A stretch of 46,938 bases of DNA, from positions 1-46,938 of IMG/VR virus record IMGVR_UViG_3300042922_000744, one strand, 5' to 3'. The first letter of the stretch is position 1; every line of letters begins with the position of its first letter. This document shows, in pieces, positions 1 to 7,635 of the stretch. The stretch comes from a virus. The position numbers and the translations under genes are program-made. Under the pieces are notes generated by a model. The model saw only the letters and a program-made list of their open reading frames with translations, searched no databases and was not told where the DNA came from.

Positions 1-127
1 TCCCGCACGCGGGCGCGCACAACCTCTGAGGAGGCGTCGGTGGCTGGATACCTCGTCGGCGCACGGTTCCTTTCCGGAGAGATGGTGATCCGCAAGCTCG
101 CACCCATCTCGTGCGGCGTCGAGCTGA
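1..127. repeat. Direct terminal repeat, copy 1 (circular-contig overlap)
   Basis: The first 127 bases are identical to the last 127 bases. An exact overlap of 127 is the size of a commonly used assembly k-mer, so it most likely marks a closed circular contig and not a biological terminal repeat. It covers the last codons of the holin gene and the start of the Gp37-like tail gene. Confidence 0.95.
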
Positions 128-1245
128 CGCTGAACGCCCCGGAGACGATCCGCGCGCAGCTCGCGCTGCCGCAGGTCGATCCAGCCACCGACACCGACCT
201 CGACATCCCGAACAAGCTGCTGCCGCAGCGGGACGCGATCGGCTGGGTCGAGAACGGCGTACTGATGGCCGCCGGTCAGATCCAGGGCGACCCGTTCGCG
301 TTCCCCTACTCGTCGACACTGAACGCGACCGGAGCGTGGGAGTACTTCGCGAAGCGGTTCGTTCTCCCGTTGCTCGTGGGCGGGCAGCTCCCGTCTGCCG
401 TCACCTCGAAGTGGACGAATCTGTCGCTCCGCACGATCGCGAAGCGCCTCGTGCAGCAGGCGACCTCATGGCCTGCCGCGGGCCTGCCGATCGACTTCGA
501 GCCCGACTTCCCCGGCACGAACGAACGGGAGTACCCCGGCGTCGACATGATGCGCGTCGCCGAGGCGCTGACGAACCTCACCGAAGTCGAGAACGGTCCG
601 GACATCACGTTCCGCCCGAAGCTCGTCGGCACCCGCCACATCCGCTGGGACCTGCTGACCGGCGACCCTGACCTGACGCAGGCGGGGGAGGACCACTACT
701 GGGACGTGTCCGCCCCCGGACCGTTCGCGTCGATCACCGACCTCGACCGCGACGGCCGCGACCTCGCCACGCACGCCTACGGCATCGGCGCCACCAACGA
801 CGAGACGCAGACCCGCCTCGAGGCGAAGGCATCATCGTCGTCGCTCATCGACGCCGGCTTCCCGATGATGGAGACCGTCGAGAACCGCAACAGCGTGCTC
901 CGCGCCGACACGCTCCAGGCTTACGTCGATGAGGCGGTCGTCCGGTACTCGGCTTTCACCGAGACGTTCACGATCAAGGTGAAGCGCGACCAGGATCCGA
1001 AGCTCGGCACGTACTGGCCGGGCGACTGGGCCAAGATCAAGGTCGCCAAGACCGCGCGCGTCCCGGCCGGCACCTACCGCGTGCGCATCGTCCGCATCTC
1101 CTTCGACGCCGAGGGCGACGTCACTCTCAACTGCGCACCCGAGCGCGTGGCTGGCGGATACCCCGTGCCCGCGAGCGACCGCCGATGGCTTACCGACCAG
1201 CTCCGCGGCCTCCAAAGCCGCATCGACGAAACGAACAGGGGGTAG
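40..1245 (+). CDS. Minor tail protein, Siphovirus Gp37-like (401 aa)
   Basis: This is probably a structural protein of the tail tip or baseplate. The GTG start follows a GAGGAGG ribosome site at 28-34, and on the circle the gene lies 10 bp after the r1t-type holin. The protein is soluble, with no membrane segment, and ends in a polar coil (LQSRIDETNRG). Its overall style, with an early LVGARFLSGEMV-type opening and alternating beta-rich stretches, matches the Gp37-like proteins that follow the distal tail protein in many actinophages. Here the lysis genes lie between it and that protein. The family call is by pattern recognition; the tail role is strengthened by the baseplate and tailspike genes directly downstream. 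Confidence 0.7.
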   Translation: MAGYLVGARFLSGEMVIRKLAPISCGVELTLNAPETIRAQLALPQVDPATDTDLDIPNKLLPQRDAIGWVENGVLMAAGQIQGDPFAFPYSSTLNATGAWEYFAKRFVLPLLVGGQLPSAVTSKWTNLSLRTIAKRLVQQATSWPAAGLPIDFEPDFPGTNEREYPGVDMMRVAEALTNLTEVENGPDITFRPKLVGTRHIRWDLLTGDPDLTQAGEDHYWDVSAPGPFASITDLDRDGRDLATHAYGIGATNDETQTRLEAKASSSSLIDAGFPMMETVENRNSVLRADTLQAYVDEAVVRYSAFTETFTIKVKRDQDPKLGTYWPGDWAKIKVAKTARVPAGTYRVRIVRISFDAEGDVTLNCAPERVAGGYPVPASDRRWLTDQLRGLQSRIDETNRG

Positions 1246-1250
1246 GCCTC

Positions 1251-1682
1251 ATGCCTACGATCACAGGTCCGATCCTCGACTCCGCCGCTCGTCCGGCGAA
1301 TGGGCAGCTCCGCGTACGCGCGTCGCGCCCCTTCGATATCGGCGCGGGTCACGTCACGCAGGCGGTCGGATGGGTCACCGTCCGGGATGGCGTCCCGTAC
1401 CTCCCGTCCGGGGCGTGGAGCCTTCCGGCCACGCCGGACGGTGTGACGCTCACGCTTGAGCAGGATCTCGACGGTGAGCAGAGCGTCGCGTTCTCCGTCA
1501 CCGTGCCCGACGTGCAGACGCTGTCCTACAGCGAGCTCCTGTTCAACCGCGGTGGTGGCGAGGGCGGCGCGAATCCCTACTGGTGGGATCTCACCGGCGG
1601 GCTCGATTTTCCTCCCGCGGCTGTCGACGGCGACTTCGGGTACGACACGGAAACCGGCAACTATTGGAGGTACGAACGATGA
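1251..1682 (+). CDS. Small baseplate/tail protein (143 aa)
   Basis: The ATG at 1251 follows an AGGGGG site and starts 5 bp after the Gp37-like gene. The protein is beta-rich and has no membrane segment. It ends in a DGDFGYDTETGNYWRYE stretch of the kind often found at the C-terminus of phage tail-fibre and baseplate proteins that attach to collagen-like or fibre domains. Its last codon overlaps the ATG of the tailspike gene (ATGA), so the two are translationally coupled. A function as an adaptor between baseplate and spike is inferred from position only. Confidence 0.6.
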   Translation: MPTITGPILDSAARPANGQLRVRASRPFDIGAGHVTQAVGWVTVRDGVPYLPSGAWSLPATPDGVTLTLEQDLDGEQSVAFSVTVPDVQTLSYSELLFNRGGGEGGANPYWWDLTGGLDFPPAAVDGDFGYDTETGNYWRYER

Positions 1683-4111
1683 CCAAGATTCTCCTCGGAA
1701 ACCTGAAAGGGCCGAAGGGCGACAAGGGCGACAGCGTCAAGGGCGACCCCGGTCCAGCGGGCCCGAACACGATCCCGGCAGCCGACTTCATCGGGTCCGA
1801 GATCTCTCGCTCAGGCTCCCCCGCGAAGCAGGCGCTCCTCACCGAGTTCGTGACTCAGCTGACAGCTGCGGGCGGCGGTGTGAACGACGCTCCCCGAATC
1901 AACGCACTCACTCAGGACTCGGCGTTCGGTATCCCGAAGACCGTCGTCCTATCTGGCGAGTTCGACCTCGCGAGCACGATGCGGGTCGGGAGTAACGTCA
2001 CGCTCGATTGCCGTCAGGCGAAGTTCAAGGGTCGCGCTGGCTGGTCGGGGTACATGCTCGAGACGCACGCGATGTCCCGCATGGTGAAGTCCCCGTGGAT
2101 GCAGTCGCTCGTCGCTGCAGCGGGCGGGACGCTCGCAGCTGGGACGTACGCCTACCAGGTGTCTGCGGTCACGGCGACGGGTGAGACGATGGCCGGCGCG
2201 CGCCGCACGGTGACGCTCGCGACTCCGGGGTCGGCCGTGCTGACGTGGACCAAGCCCACAATCCCTGCGGGCGCCGCCGACGTCACGTCATACCGCATCT
2301 GGGGACGCTCGGCCGCGAATGGTGTCGAGCGCACGCTGCTCGCCACGGTCCCCGCCGGGACGCTCACGTGGACGGACAACGGCTCGGTCACCCCGCAGGT
2401 GGGCGCGTACCCGCCCGCGACGAACACGACGTTCGGCCGCACCCACGACGTCACGATCCTCGGCGGCGAATGGGACGGCAATGGCCCGAACCGTCCGGGC
2501 GCGGACTACGAGTGGCCGTCGGGAACCTGGGCCGGGCACATCTTCAACCTGTTCAAGGTCGACCGACTCACGATCCGCGACCCGCTCATGCGGAACGCGA
2601 TCAAGTGGGCCATCGCGATCGCCGACTTCACCGACCTCCGCACCGACAACCTTCAGTTCCTCACCACCTCCGACGGCATCCACGTCGTCGGTCCCGGCAA
2701 GGGATGGCAGGGCGACGGCTTCACCGGGACGGTCGGTGACGACCTCATCGGCATGTCGCTGGTCGAGTGGCCGACCTATGCCGTGTCCGAGGGTGACCTC
2801 GAAGACATCACGGTGAAGAACATCCACTCCACGGCCAACAGCCCGTCCGCAGTCCGGATGCTGCACGGCACCCGCCGCGCGTTCAGGAACATCACCATCG
2901 ACGGCGTCACGGGGGAGTACACGAAGTACCGCGACGCGGCGACCGGTGAGTACACCGTGCCCGCCGTGGGCATCGTGTTCTGCGACGCCGGCCAGGCGGA
3001 CGAGACCCGCGGCAAGATCGGCGGCGTAGGCGGCTCCGCGAAGAACATCACCATCCGCGGTGTTCTTCCGGGCGCGCAGCAGGGTTCGACGATCCGACTC
3101 GCGGGCGCGCTTGACCAGGTGACGATCGACGACGTGAACGCCGTCGGGTTCCTCGCGGTCGACGTGACGAACATGCAGGGTGACAGCCTCACGGTCCGCA
3201 ACCCGCGGGCAACGGAAGCGCACGCCGTGCAGTTCTACAACAGCGTCATCGACCGCGTCACGGTCAACTCCCCGAAGGTAAAGACGGCCACTCCGCTCGA
3301 CAAATCCGGTGTGTACGTTCTCGATGGAAACATCGGGTTCATCGGGGTCACCGACCCTGTGATCGAGGCAGCTCTCACGTCGGTGTACGCCTACTCGGGC
3401 ACGGTCGGCCGCATCTCCGTGTCGGGTGGGCACCTCTCGGCGGGGCAGGCGATCGTGAAGACTCGCATCGCGACGAGCATCTCGGTGCGCAACGTGGACG
3501 CTCCCGCCCTGAGCGCTGGCGCGGTGGGCGTTTACACCGCGGGCGCCGCGACCGTCGCTCTCGAGCACTCCGGGCTCGCGCTCGGCACGAAGCCGGTCGT
3601 GTTCAAGGACGGGTCGCAGCTCGTCACGTTTCGACAGCCGGGCGTGACCGAACTGTTCGTGCCTGCTGCGGCGTTCGCGACCATGGCCGGTACCCCTGCG
3701 ATGGATCACGGGGCGGTCGCTGCATGGCTGGCGTTCGACCAGGCGACGCAGGAACAGGCGATCGCCTGGGTTCAGACCCCGGCCGGATGGGACGCTGCGA
3801 CCGTACGCGCAGAGCTCCTGTGGCTCTCGCCGTCCGCTTCGACGGGCGACGTCGTCTGGCGAGTGCAGATCCGGCAGAACACGATCGGTGCTGACGCTGC
3901 GGTAGAGGCGGCGATCAGCGACGTCACCGCCGGAGCGGCTGTGGCTGGTACCGATCAGCTGAAGCTGAAGGCCACCACCTACGGGCCGGCGGTCGCGATC
4001 GCCGGGGGCAAGATGCTGGGCATCAACGTCTTCCGGAACGCGTCCAGCGGGTCCGACACCCTTCCCGCAGACGCGGGCCTCGTCGGGGTCAGGCTGACGA
4101 GGGTGCTGTAA
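1679..4111 (+). CDS. Tailspike / receptor-binding protein with collagen-like and beta-helix regions (810 aa)
   Basis: This probably binds, and may depolymerise, a host surface glycan. Residues about 8-29 are collagen-like Gly-X-Y repeats (GPKGDKGD, GDPGPAGP), a trimerisation feature of fibres. A fibronectin-like segment follows around residues 145-230 (GTYAYQVSAV, SYRIWGRS). The long middle part has repeated short strands such as NITIRGV, QVTIDDVNA and DSLTVRNPR, typical of a right-handed parallel beta-helix of the pectate-lyase type. The C-terminal part is a separate beta domain. The start is the ATG in an ATGA overlap with GGAGG upstream. Its 3' end overlaps the convergent glycosyltransferase by 23 bp. 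The substrate cannot be read from the sequence. Confidence 0.8.
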   Translation: MTKILLGNLKGPKGDKGDSVKGDPGPAGPNTIPAADFIGSEISRSGSPAKQALLTEFVTQLTAAGGGVNDAPRINALTQDSAFGIPKTVVLSGEFDLASTMRVGSNVTLDCRQAKFKGRAGWSGYMLETHAMSRMVKSPWMQSLVAAAGGTLAAGTYAYQVSAVTATGETMAGARRTVTLATPGSAVLTWTKPTIPAGAADVTSYRIWGRSAANGVERTLLATVPAGTLTWTDNGSVTPQVGAYPPATNTTFGRTHDVTILGGEWDGNGPNRPGADYEWPSGTWAGHIFNLFKVDRLTIRDPLMRNAIKWAIAIADFTDLRTDNLQFLTTSDGIHVVGPGKGWQGDGFTGTVGDDLIGMSLVEWPTYAVSEGDLEDITVKNIHSTANSPSAVRMLHGTRRAFRNITIDGVTGEYTKYRDAATGEYTVPAVGIVFCDAGQADETRGKIGGVGGSAKNITIRGVLPGAQQGSTIRLAGALDQVTIDDVNAVGFLAVDVTNMQGDSLTVRNPRATEAHAVQFYNSVIDRVTVNSPKVKTATPLDKSGVYVLDGNIGFIGVTDPVIEAALTSVYAYSGTVGRISVSGGHLSAGQAIVKTRIATSISVRNVDAPALSAGAVGVYTAGAATVALEHSGLALGTKPVVFKDGSQLVTFRQPGVTELFVPAAAFATMAGTPAMDHGAVAAWLAFDQATQEQAIAWVQTPAGWDAATVRAELLWLSPSASTGDVVWRVQIRQNTIGADAAVEAAISDVTAGAAVAGTDQLKLKATTYGPAVAIAGGKMLGINVFRNASSGSDTLPADAGLVGVRLTRVL

Positions 4112-5177
4112 ACGATGCCGGCGAGTGGATCGCTGCTCGGTGTGCACGAGCCCACGCTTCGAGCGTGTGTGCCTGTGCCCATTCGAGCGCGACCGCTCGC
4201 CGGCTTTCGTCGTTTGCGGCGTCCCGCAGCGCTCGAACCCATTCGGTCAGCGGCGCGTCGCGCGGCACGGTGTAACCGCCCGCGGTCTGGACGATCGATT
4301 CGAGTCCGTTGCCGCCGTTCGCGACCGTGACGAGACCCGAAGCTGCGGCTTCGAGGATGACGGTCGGCAGTCCTTCACCGTGGCCGGTCGACGTGAACAG
4401 GAAGACGTCAGCAGCCTGGTAGAGCATCGTCGGGTCACCCTGCGAGAACACCCGCAGGTCCGTGCCGTCGACGAGACGGCCGATGCGCTCGAACTCTGAG
4501 CCCTGCCCCATCATGAGGACCGGCCCCGGCCAGACGGTCGCTACCGCCGCGGCGAGGTCCGGAAGCTTCGACGGGTCCATGCGCCCCACCCACAGCACAA
4601 CGCTGGCGCTCTCGGGTATCCCGTGAACGCGACGCGCGATCCGGCGCTCCTCCTCGGACGCCGGGTGGAAACGGTCAGTGTCCGCCGGGTTCTCGATGAC
4701 GACGAGCTTCGACGCGTCGTGGACCAGGGGCTCGATGCTCTGGGCAACGGCGTCCGAGACGCAGATGATCCGCTCTGCGTGCTTAGACGCAGCCCTGTAT
4801 GCGGGCCCGATCAGCGCGCGGATCTTGCCGTCGAACCGTCCGTGCTCGGTCCAGACGACGGGCGCACGCTTCGCGAGCATCCGGGTGAAGCCGACCTGCT
4901 CGCGCTTGAACTGCACGTGGAATGCATCGAAGGTGGTGTCTTTGATGGACGCATGGAGTGCGCGTCGTTCCGCCGGTAGCCGCAGCAACGACGACAGGAG
5001 CGTCCGCGTGCGCCACTTCGGCCCCAGAGCCACAGGGATCGTCTCGCCGCGCCAATCAGGAATGCCTCCGACGAGCGTAAGGCGGTCGCCCTGGCCAGTG
5101 AATTCTCGATCGAGCCGTCGCAGATACTCTTCGGCTCCACCAGAGCCGTCGGTGGCGCACACAACACCCACATGCAT
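4089..5177 (-). CDS. Glycosyltransferase, GT4-type (362 aa)
   Basis: Predicted retaining sugar-nucleotide glycosyltransferase with the GT-B fold. The N-terminal domain opens with MHVGVVCATDGSGGAEEYLRR, the usual GT4 start with a glycine-rich acceptor loop. The donor domain has LWVGRMDPSK near residue 195 and an E-x7-E pair at E268 and E276 in the HGEGLPTVILEAAASG motif. No membrane segment or signal is seen, so it is cytoplasmic. It lies leftward, opposite to the tail genes, and overlaps the tailspike 3' end by 23 bp. One 60-base line counted by hand is 65% GC, close to the genome. As a gene silent to virion assembly beside the receptor-binding protein, it could alter host wall glycans in lysogens, or glycosylate a virion part; both are inferences. 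Confidence 0.88.
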   Translation of the reverse strand: MHVGVVCATDGSGGAEEYLRRLDREFTGQGDRLTLVGGIPDWRGETIPVALGPKWRTRTLLSSLLRLPAERRALHASIKDTTFDAFHVQFKREQVGFTRMLAKRAPVVWTEHGRFDGKIRALIGPAYRAASKHAERIICVSDAVAQSIEPLVHDASKLVVIENPADTDRFHPASEEERRIARRVHGIPESASVVLWVGRMDPSKLPDLAAAVATVWPGPVLMMGQGSEFERIGRLVDGTDLRVFSQGDPTMLYQAADVFLFTSTGHGEGLPTVILEAAASGLVTVANGGNGLESIVQTAGGYTVPRDAPLTEWVRALRDAANDESRRAVALEWAQAHTLEAWARAHRAAIHSPASFTAPSSA

Positions 5178-5238
5178 GCTGCGGATCGTATCACCAGCTC
5201 CTCACGCCTCCGCGAGATCGGGCAGCCGGGACTTCCCG

Positions 5239-6090
5239 TCAGAAGTACTCGTAGTTGTCCCGCGCTCCGCCGTTGCTGGTTTCCCGTATTGCTGAGCGTT
5301 TCCAGATGCGACCGAGATCGGACTTCTCCGTGATTCTTCCGGAATAGATGCCGAACAGCTCCCAGTGTTCGTCCAAACCGAACTTCGCGCCAGTGGTGCG
5401 GGTCGTTCTGGCTCGATCCGGCGTCCAATAGCCGATGACCGGAGACCCGGATTGTCCCTCTCGTCCTCGCGCGTCGACCAAGAAACAGGGCAAATCGTCG
5501 AAGTCGAGCGCCGGTTCAGAGGCGACCGTCCCGCGTGTCCAGACCGCTGTCGTCGTACGGTCTCGGACATCATCCGGGAAGCCGACGATGCTGACATCCG
5601 AAGTCGGAGAAAGGACGGTCGGGTCAGAGGGCTCTGCAATGTCGTACGGGACAAGCCGAATCCCGTCGGGCAATTGCATCGGAGGTAGGGAGAGTGCCAC
5701 AACGTCCACCCGTCTGCCGTGTGTCGGATGGATGCGCCACAGCGAGCGTCCTTCGGAGTCATACAGCGGGACTGAGAGCAGGCTGGATATCATCGTGCCG
5801 CTGGAATGGATCGCCCAAAATGACACGTCGACACGATCCGGCAGTGCTGCGCTTCCCTTCGGTTCGTCGGTGAGCGGGTCTCTGCCGGTGAGCACATGCC
5901 AATTGGTGATCAGATCGAAACCGTCGCCGGCCCGGACTAGGAAGCCAGAGCCAAACCCCAAAGTCTTTAGGGATGACCCGTCATAGAGCGGACGAGCAGT
6001 TGCTAAGAAAGCCGTCATTGCGGACGGCTGCGACAGTCTGATCACGAGACCCATCTTGCACGGCTTCAAATGCGGCCCATAGCTGTTCAC
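5239..6090 (-). CDS. Trypsin-like serine protease (283 aa), low-GC moron
   Basis: Predicted chymotrypsin-fold protease of the Trypsin_2 type. The catalytic triad is visible: H65 in LITNWHV, D129 in VDVVALSL and S214 in GQSGSPVIGY, with an upstream GFGSGFLV strand. There is no signal peptide or anchor, so it would act in the cytoplasm, unlike secreted trypsins. It ends in an Arg/Lys-rich WKRSAI-type tail seen in stand-alone bacterial proteases of unknown target. The start is uncertain: a GTG at 6090 with a weak GAGAAG site, or ATG at residues 13 or 25. Three 60-base lines counted by hand give 53, 53 and 55% GC against about 70% in a replication gene line, which suggests recent transfer. The role may be defence or exclusion; no target is known. 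Confidence 0.85.
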   Translation of the reverse strand: MNSYGPHLKPCKMGLVIRLSQPSAMTAFLATARPLYDGSSLKTLGFGSGFLVRAGDGFDLITNWHVLTGRDPLTDEPKGSAALPDRVDVSFWAIHSSGTMISSLLSVPLYDSEGRSLWRIHPTHGRRVDVVALSLPPMQLPDGIRLVPYDIAEPSDPTVLSPTSDVSIVGFPDDVRDRTTTAVWTRGTVASEPALDFDDLPCFLVDARGREGQSGSPVIGYWTPDRARTTRTTGAKFGLDEHWELFGIYSGRITEKSDLGRIWKRSAIRETSNGGARDNYEYF

Positions 6091-6181
6091 GACTTCTCAA
6101 TCGGACGCGCGGCGATTCGTTCGACGCAGTCGTCCGCAGCCTGAGAGGGTGCCCGTCCACCAGGCCGCTCACCAAGTTGGC

Positions 6182-6478
6182 TCAGGAGCGCTTCTCGTAG
6201 GTGCCGTGGGGCGGCTTCCCTCGACGCTGCTGTCCCTCGGCGATGTACGGCATTGCGCCGGGGAACGCGGCGAGCAACGCGGACGTGAGGATCTGGTTCT
6301 CGTCGATCGCGTGGTAGCCGATCCAGCGTCCGACTTCGGGGAGCAGGATGTCGGGACGACCACCGCCGAGCTGCCGCAATTCGTCGATGACGGGCTGCGG
6401 CTCGCGCGTGTACTGATCACGGCCCATCGCGGCGCTGAGCGCGATGCTCAGCATCACGTCGGGATGCAGGACGCTCAT
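6182..6478 (-). CDS. Hypothetical protein (98 aa)
   Basis: I do not recognise this family. The ATG at 6478 overlaps the stop of the preceding leftward gene (ATGA), which fixes the start. The protein is soluble and mixed helical, with a hydrophobic N-terminal helix (VMLSIALSAAMG), a Gly-rich turn before LLPEVGRWIGYHAIDENQ, and a basic tail (QQRRGKPPHGTYEKR). It belongs to the leftward cluster that ends with the protease and glycosyltransferase genes, and is separated from the protease by 91 bp that may hold a separate promoter. Confidence 0.65.
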   Translation of the reverse strand: MSVLHPDVMLSIALSAAMGRDQYTREPQPVIDELRQLGGGRPDILLPEVGRWIGYHAIDENQILTSALLAAFPGAMPYIAEGQQRRGKPPHGTYEKRS

Positions 6479-6774
6479 ACGCGGCGGATGCTGAGCAGCT
6501 CGTACCCCTCGGGCACCTTCGCTCGCAGCGCGTCCGTGTCGCCGGCTTCGATCTCGGTGAGCCCGTCTCGGCGGGCGAACTTCCCTACGGCGCGGAACTC
6601 GGTCGTCCCCTTCTGCGGCTCGGGGTGCATCTCGGTCAGTTCCCATCCGGGAGGGGCTTCGAGCTGCGCGCGGAGGGCGTCGATGCCTTCACCGATGACC
6701 TCTCGCTCGCGGGTCTCGACGGGGCGGATCATTCCGATGAGCATGCGTTCGATCGTAGATCGGTCAGCGGACAC
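6475..6774 (-). CDS. Hypothetical protein (99 aa; ATG start would give 89 aa)
   Basis: Unrecognised small cytoplasmic protein. It contains two similar halves, each with an APPGWELTEM or VPEGYELLSI pattern of about 10 residues, so it may be an internal duplication of a beta-alpha unit. The GTG at 6774 lies 9 bp after the stop of the preceding gene; an in-frame ATG at 6744 is an alternative, and neither has a convincing ribosome site. Its stop overlaps the start of the next leftward gene by 4 bp, implying translational coupling. Confidence 0.6.
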   Translation of the reverse strand: MSADRSTIERMLIGMIRPVETREREVIGEGIDALRAQLEAPPGWELTEMHPEPQKGTTEFRAVGKFARRDGLTEIEAGDTDALRAKVPEGYELLSIRRV

Positions 6775-6783
6775 CGCCCGGCA

Positions 6784-6921
6784 TCATCTCTCGATGCGGG
6801 TGCCATCCGCGAGCATCAGCACGCCGCATCCGCCGCACTCATACCCGCGCGGGTCATCGCGCAGCACGGTCCCGCAACCGGGGCAGTGCGGCTGCGCGCC
6901 TGCGTCGAGCGGGTCGGTCAT
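6784..6921 (-). CDS. Small zinc-ribbon protein (45 aa)
   Basis: A very short protein with two CxxC pairs (CPGCG and CGGCG) spaced about 15 residues apart, the minimal layout of a zinc ribbon. Such proteins often bind nucleic acid or another protein; nothing here shows which. It is the first gene of the leftward cluster. The 47 bp between its ATG and the rightward gene at 6969 must hold the promoter for the cluster, but I see no clear -10/-35 pair there. Confidence 0.6.
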   Translation of the reverse strand: MTDPLDAGAQPHCPGCGTVLRDDPRGYECGGCGVLMLADGTRIER

Positions 6922-6968
6922 CCCGGCACGATAGTCCGAATGTCGGAGGTGCACGGAAGCCTGTCCAC

Positions 6969-7163
6969 ATGGCTGACGACCTTCTCGCGCGAGCACACGA
7001 ACTCGGCGCCGACCATGCAGAGCTGAACCACCGCGGGAGACTCCATCACCGGATGCACAGCGGCCGCGAGATCGCTCGCGCGCTGGGCGCCCCGGACCTC
7101 GAGGGCGAACAGGTCCTCGCGATCCGCGATTCGTACAACTTCGGGTGGAGCAGCTGGGCTTGA
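6969..7163 (+). CDS. Hypothetical protein (64 aa)
   Basis: Unrecognised small protein rich in His and Arg in its first half (LNHRGRLHHRMHSGRE), ending in IRDSYNFGWSSWA. The ATG has a GGAAG site about 9 bp upstream. Third codon positions are about 80% G or C by hand count, which supports coding on this strand over the leftward frame that overlaps it. Its stop overlaps the TTG start of the next gene, forming a two-gene rightward unit just before attP. Confidence 0.5.
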   Translation: MADDLLARAHELGADHAELNHRGRLHHRMHSGREIARALGAPDLEGEQVLAIRDSYNFGWSSWA

Positions 7164-7396
7164 TCCCGACTGCTGATCTTCTCGCCTTCGAGCGCGCCCA
7201 CCCACGGAACACCGGCTGGAAAGAAGAAGCGATTCGCGCTCGTTTCAAGGTGCCGCCGGCGCGGTACTTCCAGCTACTCGGGCGCGCGATCGACACGCTC
7301 GAGGCTGAGGCGCTGGACCCGATGCTGGTGCACAGGCTGCGCCGGATCCGTGATGACCGTCGGGCGATGCGAGCTCGCCGGACGAGCGCCGCGTGA
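7160..7396 (+). CDS. DUF3263 family protein (78 aa)
   Basis: The pattern LLAFERAH...GWKEEAIRARFKVPPARYFQLL...DPMLVHRLRRIRDDRR matches DUF3263, an actinobacterial family with a helix-turn-helix-like fold, so DNA binding is plausible. The TTG at 7160 is chosen because it overlaps the previous stop (TTGA) and has GGTGGAG 9 bp upstream; a GTG at 7145 is the alternative. It is the last gene before attP, so in a prophage it would lie at the attachment junction. It may regulate the adjacent genes; that is inference. Confidence 0.82.
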   Translation: MIPTADLLAFERAHPRNTGWKEEAIRARFKVPPARYFQLLGRAIDTLEAEALDPMLVHRLRRIRDDRRAMRARRTSAA

Positions 7397-7400
7397 TCCG

Positions 7401-7517
7401 CCACTTACTCGCCGTTTTGAGCGGAATCTGGCGGTATCTCGCAACCACTCACTACGCATCGACGACCCCGCGCGCCGCGTGAAATCAACGCGGCGTCGCT
7501 TCGCCACCACTCAGTAC
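7401..7517 (+). repeat. Three direct repeats, candidate integrase arm sites
   Basis: Near-identical motifs occur at 7401-7410 (CCACTTACTC), 7445-7455 (CCACTCACTAC) and 7507-7517 (CCACTCAGTAC), all in the same orientation. Their placement on one side of the tRNA core fits arm-type binding sites for the N-terminal domain of a tyrosine integrase. Binding is inferred. Confidence 0.55.
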
Positions 7518-7519
7518 TA

Positions 7520-7569
7520 TTAGGACTCGCTAACGCTTCAGTCTGGGTTCGAGTCCCAGTGGGGGCACC
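7520..7569 (+). other. tRNA 3'-end segment, probable attP core (tRNA-Leu-like)
   Basis: A T-stem CTGGG / loop TTCGAGT / stem CCCAG lies at 7543-7559, followed by TGGGGGC as the 3' acceptor strand, the discriminator A and CC. Upstream, TTAGGA followed by CTCGC could be the anticodon loop (UAG) and stem, and a 12-nt variable region fits a class II tRNA such as Leu. No 5' half is present, so this is a tRNA fragment carried to restore the host gene on integration. The amino-acid identity is tentative. Confidence 0.75.
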
Positions 7570-7595
7570 TAATATCCCCGGAATGCCAGTCATCT

Positions 7596-7627
7596 AGGCC
7601 CTCATCGACTTCGGTCGGTGGGGGCCT
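7596..7627. terminator. Hairpin terminator with TTCG loop
   Basis: A 14-bp stem (two G-T pairs) runs from AGGCCC at 7596 to GGGCCT at 7627 with a TTCG tetraloop at 7610-7613. It lies 9 bp beyond the integrase stop and just after the tRNA fragment, so it can end both the leftward integrase operon and, after integration, the host tRNA transcript. T-runs are weak on both sides. Confidence 0.75.
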
Positions 7628-7635
7628 TTCGCTAT

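Larger units (their letters stand above)
7397..7635. other. Putative attP region
   Basis: This 239-bp gap between DUF3263 and the integrase holds a tRNA 3' end (7520-7569), three copies of a CCACTCAsTAC-like motif to its left, and a perfect-loop hairpin to its right. Arm-type sites, a tRNA-derived core and a neighbouring tyrosine integrase together are the usual make-up of an attP. An additional inverted repeat CCGCCA/TGGCGG lies at 7398-7434. Confidence 0.8.

Noticed and set aside
2288-4147. A 619-codon open frame on the minus strand
   Set aside because: Antisense of the tailspike gene, His/Arg/Asp-rich, no start context; it also crosses the glycosyltransferase 3' end.
5981-6175. A 64-codon minus-strand frame overlapping the protease start
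   Set aside because: It overlaps the protease in another frame, has no recognisable feature and lacks a ribosome site.
6918-7205. A minus-strand frame of 95 codons before the zinc-ribbon gene
   Set aside because: Third-position GC and the GGAAG site favour the rightward gene at 6969, and the DUF3263 gene on the plus strand overlaps the same frame; no good start exists near its conserved-looking part.
7520-7569. A complete phage tRNA gene
   Set aside because: Only the anticodon-to-acceptor 3' part is present; the D arm and 5' acceptor strand are missing, so it is an attachment core, not a tRNA gene.
7405-7593. A minus-strand frame of 62 codons over the tRNA fragment
   Set aside because: It is the well-known false translation of a tRNA 3' end (GAPTGTRTQT-type peptide), not a gene.
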